DNA of 18,186 nt from an uncultured Collinsella sp. GTDB taxonomy: Bacteria > Actinomycetota > Coriobacteriia > Coriobacteriales > Coriobacteriaceae. This document shows, piece after piece, positions 14,129-18,186 of the stretch. Each line of letters opens with the position of its first letter. Position 1 is the stretch's first letter. The notes below the pieces were generated by a model. The model was given only the letters and a program-made list of their open reading frames with translations. It was not told the origin of the DNA and searched no databases. A program made the translations under genes and the position numbers. The DNA is taken from NCBI GenBank assembly GCA_900549555.1, contig UROO01000032.1, forward strand, positions 1-18,186. Reading direction: 5' to 3'.

Positions 14129-14403
14129 TTCTCCTCTTTCGTTGTCAATGTGTTAAATAGGGAAGAGCGCTTGCGCCCACTAGAGGAAGTAGCAGGCAGG
14201 TTCCAGAGTTTGTAGTTGCGAGTTCGCAAGGCGAGCTGGACGTCGGGCCAGCTCGCCTTGCATGGTGGTCTGTATGTCCTCGAATTCAGACACCGACGCA
14301 AGGATGTCGCACATGAGGGCGCGGGAGAGCAGCGGCACGTGCAGCCTTGTGCATTACTTTCTCGGTTACAGCTTGCATTGGCGTGTTCCATCTTGTTGTT
14401 CGA
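14129..14403. other. Non-coding gap inside the polysaccharide locus with a 14-bp-stem hairpin
   Basis: 275 bp with no credible gene; the open frame across it on the minus strand is Cys/Ser/Arg noise. A perfect 14-bp stem (GCAAGGCGAGCTGG at 14226-14239 and its complement at 14248-14261) has an 8-nt loop and no T-tract on either strand. The gap probably holds the promoter/leader of the epimerase gene or the remains of a deleted gene. Confidence 0.6.
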
Positions 14404-14922
14404 TCATTTGCGCAGGCGAGTCTCGACGTAGGTACGCTTCTCGTCGCAGGACATATGCTTGGTCATAAGTAATTCATTTGCGTGCTTGTCGCGATACTCC
14501 TCTACCGTACAGATAGGGCGGGCCGGGATGCCAGCGACCACAGTGCCGTCAGGGACGTCGTGAGTGACGACAGCGCATGCCCCGACGATGCAGTCACGGC
14601 CGATGGTGACCCCCGGCAGAATCATGGCGTTCATACCGATGTGACAGTTGTCGCCGATGGTCACGCGGCCAAACCGATCGCAGTCCGCAAGCTCAGGGTA
14701 CCTATGGCGCAGCACCCAGCAGCCTCCATCGTGGGTAGTTATCTTAACGCCCCCCGTTATGCGAACGTTGTCCCCGATGGAGACGAGCCATGGCTCGGAG
14801 CCCAGTTCATAACCATTGAGAATCTCGCACCCCTCCCCGATGGTGAGGCCGCGCTTCTTGAGAATGGCGAGCTTCTTATCGGCGGGGGTGAGTTTCCATT
14901 TCAGCGTGGATAGCAATCCCAT
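14404..14922 (-). CDS. Hexapeptide-repeat acetyltransferase
   Basis: A 172-aa left-handed beta-helix acetyltransferase of the NodL/CysE/WcaF type, which transfers acetyl from acetyl-CoA to a sugar hydroxyl. Hexapeptide repeats run from residue 27 (LTIGEGCEI) through VSIGDNVRI, VTIGDNCHI and VTIGRDCIVG to GIPARPI (131-137), which closes the CoA site. H64 in KITTHDGG is the likely catalytic histidine. The start at 14922 follows AAAGGG. It lies 13 nt after the membrane acyltransferase gene, so the two probably work on the same polysaccharide. Exact acceptor unknown. Confidence 0.85.
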   Translation of the reverse strand: MGLLSTLKWKLTPADKKLAILKKRGLTIGEGCEILNGYELGSEPWLVSIGDNVRITGGVKITTHDGGCWVLRHRYPELADCDRFGRVTIGDNCHIGMNAMILPGVTIGRDCIVGACAVVTHDVPDGTVVAGIPARPICTVEEYRDKHANELLMTKHMSCDEKRTYVETRLRK

Positions 14923-14935
14923 ATCACATCCCTTT

Positions 14936-15926
14936 CTATACAGCTGCTCTTCTCGCAGGGATCATAGCGACTAGGTGCTTGAGCGGCATCTCAAGTGCAT
15001 GGTGCAAAAGCAACGCGCCGACTATCGATATCACGGTAACAAGGAGGTAATCCACAATTCCCGCCCACCCAAAGGCGTCACGCATGAGAGCCAGGACATA
15101 GATATTCAGCAGATAGGACTCCAGACTGGCCTTGCCGAGCAATTCGAGGAAGCGCTCAAAGGGAAGCCTTTGCGGAGCAGAAACCCAGAAAGCAATAACA
15201 AGGGCGGGAATGAAGGACGTGCACCCCGTGTTCCTAGAGAGGAACCAGCCGAGCAATGCGAGAACGCTCCCAAGTGCAGCGGCTTTGACAGATACCCCCC
15301 CGAGACTTTCCGGATATCAAGCGGTCGGCGAGTAAATAGCCCGTGAAGAAGGACGGGATCCGCTGGAAGACATTCGCGACGTTGAGCGCGAGGCCGGCAT
15401 CCGTAAAGGCGGGCTTCAGGAATAGCGCGACGGCGGCACTCAGAACGGTCGCCACGATGCAGACGACAGGCGCGCCAAGGCGGCGGCAGAAGCCATCCAA
15501 CAGTGGGACCAAGAGGTAAAGCGGCACGAGCATGGCCACATACCAAGCCCCCCGGTGGAACAGCCAATACGACAGCGTAGAGACGTCGAGCACGAACAAC
15601 CCCCAGTCGCCCTGCTTGGCAACGAGGATGTCAGAAGCAAAATAGAACGGGACGGCGAGTACGAGGTACGGAACGCCCACCCTGACGAGCCTCTTCCAAT
15701 AAAATTCGCGGGCGATGGGGCACTTAGCCATGGAGTGGCATATGCCGAAGCCGCTCACGAGCAGGAAGACGTCAACGCCCCAGTTTGCGTAGGTGAAAAA
15801 CGCACCGAAGGTGCCCAAGTCGGCGTAGGAGTACACGTGAGCAAAATAGATCATGAGGGCCGCTATGCCCATAACCAAAGTCCGCCTCTCGCGGAGGCGC
15901 TGGATACTGAACTCGAGTACCGTCAT
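14936..15926 (-). pseudogene. Membrane acyltransferase (acyltransferase_3/OafA-like), frameshifted at a G7 run
   Basis: Two overlapping frames together make one multi-spanning acyltransferase_3 protein of about 330 aa that would O-acylate a polysaccharide or lipid-linked sugar. The first half (15234-15926) has GIAALMIYFAHVYSY, then WGVDVFLLVSGFGI (the family R/H-and-SGF region) and several membrane helices, but it ends in junk (GGICQSRCTWERS). The second half (14936-15256) continues with LLGWFLSRNTG, ASLESYLLNIYV and LLHHALEMPL. The break is the run of seven G (minus strand; 15295-15301 as C). With six G the text reads SRGVSVKAAALGSVLALLGW without interruption. ATG 15926 overlaps the upstream glycosyltransferase stop as ATGA, preferred over GTG 15935. 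It could be a phase-off allele, a true mutation or a sequencing error. Confidence 0.8.
15295..15301. repeat. Homopolymer run of seven C (G on the coding strand)
   Basis: The run lies inside the acyltransferase_3 gene exactly where its two frames must join. Six or nine G would restore the frame. Such runs are classical slipped-strand mispairing sites. Confidence 0.9.
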
Positions 15927-17134
15927 CGGCTGCACGCCCCCCGCAAAGACCCCAAGAACTCAGTCATCTGCACCACGTAATTCTCGGGCTGGAAGAGCTC
16001 CTTGGATTTAGCAAGCGTGGCGCGCTTCATATCGATCAATTCGTCGTCTGACATGCAGCAGGCGCTCCTGACGCCCTCGACGAGCGAGGCTAGTTTGAGG
16101 TCGGGAACGACGATGCCGTCGACCCCGGGCGAGAGCACGAGATCGGCGCCGCCTACGGCATTACAAAGCATGGGCACTCCGTTGGACATGCATTCCGCGA
16201 ATTTGGTGGAGAAGCCAGCGCGGGCGTAGAGCGCGGGCTGCCGGAACAGGATGCCGAAGTCCGCCCTTCGGAGCATCTCAATGACGGCAGCATGCGGGAG
16301 CCTGCCGTGGAACCTGACTGCAGCGCCCGCTCCACGGCCGTGCAGTAGGATCTCGCCCTCCCTCTGGCTCAGGCCCACAACGTCGAGCTCTGGCTCAGTC
16401 TCAAAGGACCCTGCGCAGGAGGCCATGGCCTCAACGAAGCAGTCGATGTAGTCCTTGCCTGCGGGAGACCCTGCGTAAAAGAAGCGGGTTGATTTCCTCT
16501 TGGCGAACTCGAGTGGCGGAACTTCGTCTAGTGCGTCGCCCGAGCGGTTGAGCGGCGGGAGAAACATAACGCGTGGGGCGCCCTGGGCCTTTTTGAGTTC
16601 CTCGAAGTGCTCCTTGAAGAAGGGAGATATAGCTAGCACCCCATCGACCGATTCGTCGGCGTCGGTGACGCGTCTCTCCCGCGACTTGGCTACGATCCAT
16701 TTGGCGAGGTCGCCGTCGAAGTGAGTCTCGAACCAGTCAGTCTCGTCGACGAGGACTGGTACGCCCGCGCTGCGGCACACACGCTCAATGGCCTTGGCGA
16801 GGCGGTTCTGGATTGCGTAGTAGATGACGACAGCGGGATTTACGCGGGCCATGGCCTCCTTGAAGGCGGGGATGCTCACACGCGATACAAGACGCTCGGC
16901 GTACTTCGCGGCCAGCTGGCGACCGCTGAGGGTCAGACCCTTGGGAAACTCGACTGGGTAGTCGAATTCCTCGACGAGGGCAGGCAGCTTCGGGTCAGCT
17001 ATGCCTGCAACCATGAAATGGGATTCGTAGCCGCACATGGAGAGAAGATCGGCGATGGCGAAGGCATGCTTGGTGGGTGCATTGCTGCCAGGAATGCCTT
17101 GGACAACGTAGAGGATGCGGTTGCTACTGCTCAA
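15923..17134 (-). CDS. Family 4 glycosyltransferase (GT-B fold)
   Basis: A 403-aa cytosolic glycosyltransferase. The N-terminal Rossmann domain opens ILYVVQGIPGSNAPTKHAFAIADLL (7-31). The C-terminal nucleotide-sugar domain has FFYAGSPAGKDYID (218-231), VRFHGRLPHAAVIEMLRRADFGILFR (273-298) and the EX7E-like region around KFAECMSNGVPMLC (311-324), typical of GT4 retaining transferases. Donor and acceptor cannot be told from sequence. It starts with TTG at 17134, preceded by AAGGAG at a 7-nt spacing, inside the last codons of the flippase gene (11-bp overlap). Its stop overlaps the acyltransferase start by 4 nt. This packing implies one operon. Confidence 0.88.
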   Translation of the reverse strand: MSSSNRILYVVQGIPGSNAPTKHAFAIADLLSMCGYESHFMVAGIADPKLPALVEEFDYPVEFPKGLTLSGRQLAAKYAERLVSRVSIPAFKEAMARVNPAVVIYYAIQNRLAKAIERVCRSAGVPVLVDETDWFETHFDGDLAKWIVAKSRERRVTDADESVDGVLAISPFFKEHFEELKKAQGAPRVMFLPPLNRSGDALDEVPPLEFAKRKSTRFFYAGSPAGKDYIDCFVEAMASCAGSFETEPELDVVGLSQREGEILLHGRGAGAAVRFHGRLPHAAVIEMLRRADFGILFRQPALYARAGFSTKFAECMSNGVPMLCNAVGGADLVLSPGVDGIVVPDLKLASLVEGVRSACCMSDDELIDMKRATLAKSKELFQPENYVVQMTEFLGSLRGACSR

Positions 17135-18161
17135 TGGCCGACTCCTTCGCTAGCTTTCTGTTGAGGTAGACCGGGTATACGACCGAGGAGCTGAGCATAG
17201 TAACGATGGTGCCAAGCAGGACGCCTGAGCTCGACCCGAGCATGTTTGCAAACAGGTACGAAAGCGGAATGTTCGCAATCGCCTGTCCCACGGCCAGCGC
17301 CATCATCATCTTCATGCACGCCATACCGTTTGACACCTGCGACCAGATGGCGTTCCAGCTGTACACCAGGCAATATGCGAACATGAGCCAGACAAGGTCA
17401 GTCGAGGTATCGAGGTGTTGCCCTAGCCAAATGTCCGTGATGGGCGTGTAGGCAAGGGCGAGCACGAGGCAGCAGGCCGCGGGCAAGGCGAGCAACTTTT
17501 CCATGTGCCGAACGTTGCCTTTGATGCCCGAAACGTCACCCCGCGCATAGCGCGCCGTTATGGAGGACCAGTACGGCGAAATCATGGTAGCGTACAGGCT
17601 GACGGGGACGGTAAACAGTTTGAAGGCAGTGGCGTACGGCGTGACCGCCTCGGGCCCGAAGATGTTGGAGACTATGACATTATCAGTGCTCGAGAGGACC
17701 AGTGATGCCATCTGGATGATGAAGAACTGGACACCGAGCCCGGTGACATCCCTAGCCATGCTCTTGTCGTACGCCATCGGGGTCGGCACCCAGGGGTGAC
17801 GCTTCCTGAAGAAGGCAAACGTGAACGCAAGCTCGATAACGAGTGCAGAGATGCCGTAGGCAATGGCAACCGACATGAGCCTGTCGGAGTCAAAAAAGCC
17901 GAGCGTGAGGACGCTCATGAGCATGCACGCCTGCTGGGCCACGCCGAGCAGGCTAACGAAGTGCGCCTCTTGCACCGCAAAGAAGAGGCTTTTGCAGATG
18001 GAGAACACGAAGCCGATACACATGAGCGCGAAGCTGACTGCTATAACGGGTTCGGCGTTGCCGTAGAGCGCCTCAGGAATGTTGAGTAACGCGTTCCAGT
18101 CGATGAACTGGAAAACGATGAGCGCCACAGTCATTACGCCCAGGACGACGATACTCAGCAG
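17124..18161 (-). CDS. Polysaccharide flippase, Wzx-like (5' truncated by adapter)
   Basis: The visible 345 residues are a multi-helix membrane protein of the MVF/polysaccharide-transporter type that moves lipid-linked repeat units across the membrane. Hydrophobic segments alternate with short loops, and the central VQFFIIQMASLVLSSTDNVIVSNIFGPEAVTPY is the characteristic Wzx/PST signature. About 100 N-terminal residues are missing compared with a typical 450-480 aa flippase. The apparent start MYKRQ is translated adapter (18162-18176), so real sequence begins with the leucine at 18159-18161. It is upstream of, and overlaps, the glycosyltransferase gene. Confidence 0.88.
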   Translation of the reverse strand: MLSIVVLGVMTVALIVFQFIDWNALLNIPEALYGNAEPVIAVSFALMCIGFVFSICKSLFFAVQEAHFVSLLGVAQQACMLMSVLTLGFFDSDRLMSVAIAYGISALVIELAFTFAFFRKRHPWVPTPMAYDKSMARDVTGLGVQFFIIQMASLVLSSTDNVIVSNIFGPEAVTPYATAFKLFTVPVSLYATMISPYWSSITARYARGDVSGIKGNVRHMEKLLALPAACCLVLALAYTPITDIWLGQHLDTSTDLVWLMFAYCLVYSWNAIWSQVSNGMACMKMMMALAVGQAIANIPLSYLFANMLGSSSGVLLGTIVTMLSSSVVYPVYLNRKLAKESAIEQ

Positions 18162-18186
18162 CTGTCTCTTATACACATCTGACGCT
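18162..18186. other. Illumina Nextera adapter (not genomic)
   Basis: Positions 18162-18180 are the reverse complement of the 19-bp Tn5 mosaic end, and GACGCT (18181-18186) continues into the read-1 adapter. This is the same adapter as at the left end, in opposite orientation. Confidence 0.98.

Noticed and set aside
13244..14215. 323-aa plus-strand frame opposite the epimerase
   Set aside because: Same reason: mirror frame of a high-GC gene with no independent features.
1..18186. CRISPR array
   Set aside because: No regularly spaced repeat-spacer pattern on reading through; the only tandem repeats are the 12-bp units at 2891-2924 and the Thr/Lys codon repeats of the LPKTG stalk.

Overview
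The window is a metagenome-style contig from a high-GC bacterium, most likely a gut Coriobacteriia member such as Collinsella. This is inferred from remembered protein resemblance (a DUF3825 protein, a Coriobacterial XRE regulator, an LPKTG surface protein) and base composition; no search was run. Both ends carry Illumina Nextera adapter sequence (1-47 and 18162-18186), so both terminal genes are cut by library sequence. The left end also looks chimeric: an ABC-F ATPase switches to a LivG-like C-terminus at the shared Walker B motif. Nearly every gene lies on the minus strand, so transcription runs from high to low coordinates.

18161 to 11762: part of a surface-polysaccharide locus. In transcription order it holds a 5'-truncated Wzx-like flippase, a GT4 glycosyltransferase, a membrane acyltransferase_3 broken at a run of seven G, a hexapeptide acetyltransferase, a 275-bp non-coding gap, UDP-glucuronate 4-epimerase, an internal terminator, UDP-glucose dehydrogenase and a very strong hairpin. 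The last two enzymes would supply UDP-glucuronate and UDP-galacturonate to the polysaccharide.

11761 to 7865: an AT-rich island that stands out from its GC-rich neighbours. It holds a reverse transcriptase of the UG/Abi (defence-associated) type with a long helical C-terminus, followed 39 bp later by a 597-aa protein with an N-terminal Mrr-like PD-(D/E)XK nuclease domain. A structured leader precedes the pair and a 10-bp inverted repeat enclosing a hairpin follows it. This is the best candidate here for an undescribed anti-phage system.

7837 to 6743: a secreted LPKTG cell-wall-anchored protein with its own terminator.

6302 to 3184: a tightly packed toxin-antitoxin-like cluster. It holds a small protein coupled to a DUF4160 protein, a frameshifted small gene, an XRE regulator with a Coriobacterial/Clostridial N-terminal domain, a 62-aa putative antitoxin overlapping a Doc/Fic toxin by ATGA, and a DUF3825 protein.

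3045 to 813: tRNA-Val(CAC), decayed integrase-tail-like repeats, a DUF559/Vsr-like nuclease-fold protein, about 540 bp of very GC-rich non-coding DNA with a 26-bp perfect palindrome, then tRNA-Ala(GGC) with promoter and terminator. The truncated ABC-F gene is last. Overall the window reads as a variable region combining surface-polysaccharide synthesis with clustered defence and toxin-antitoxin functions.
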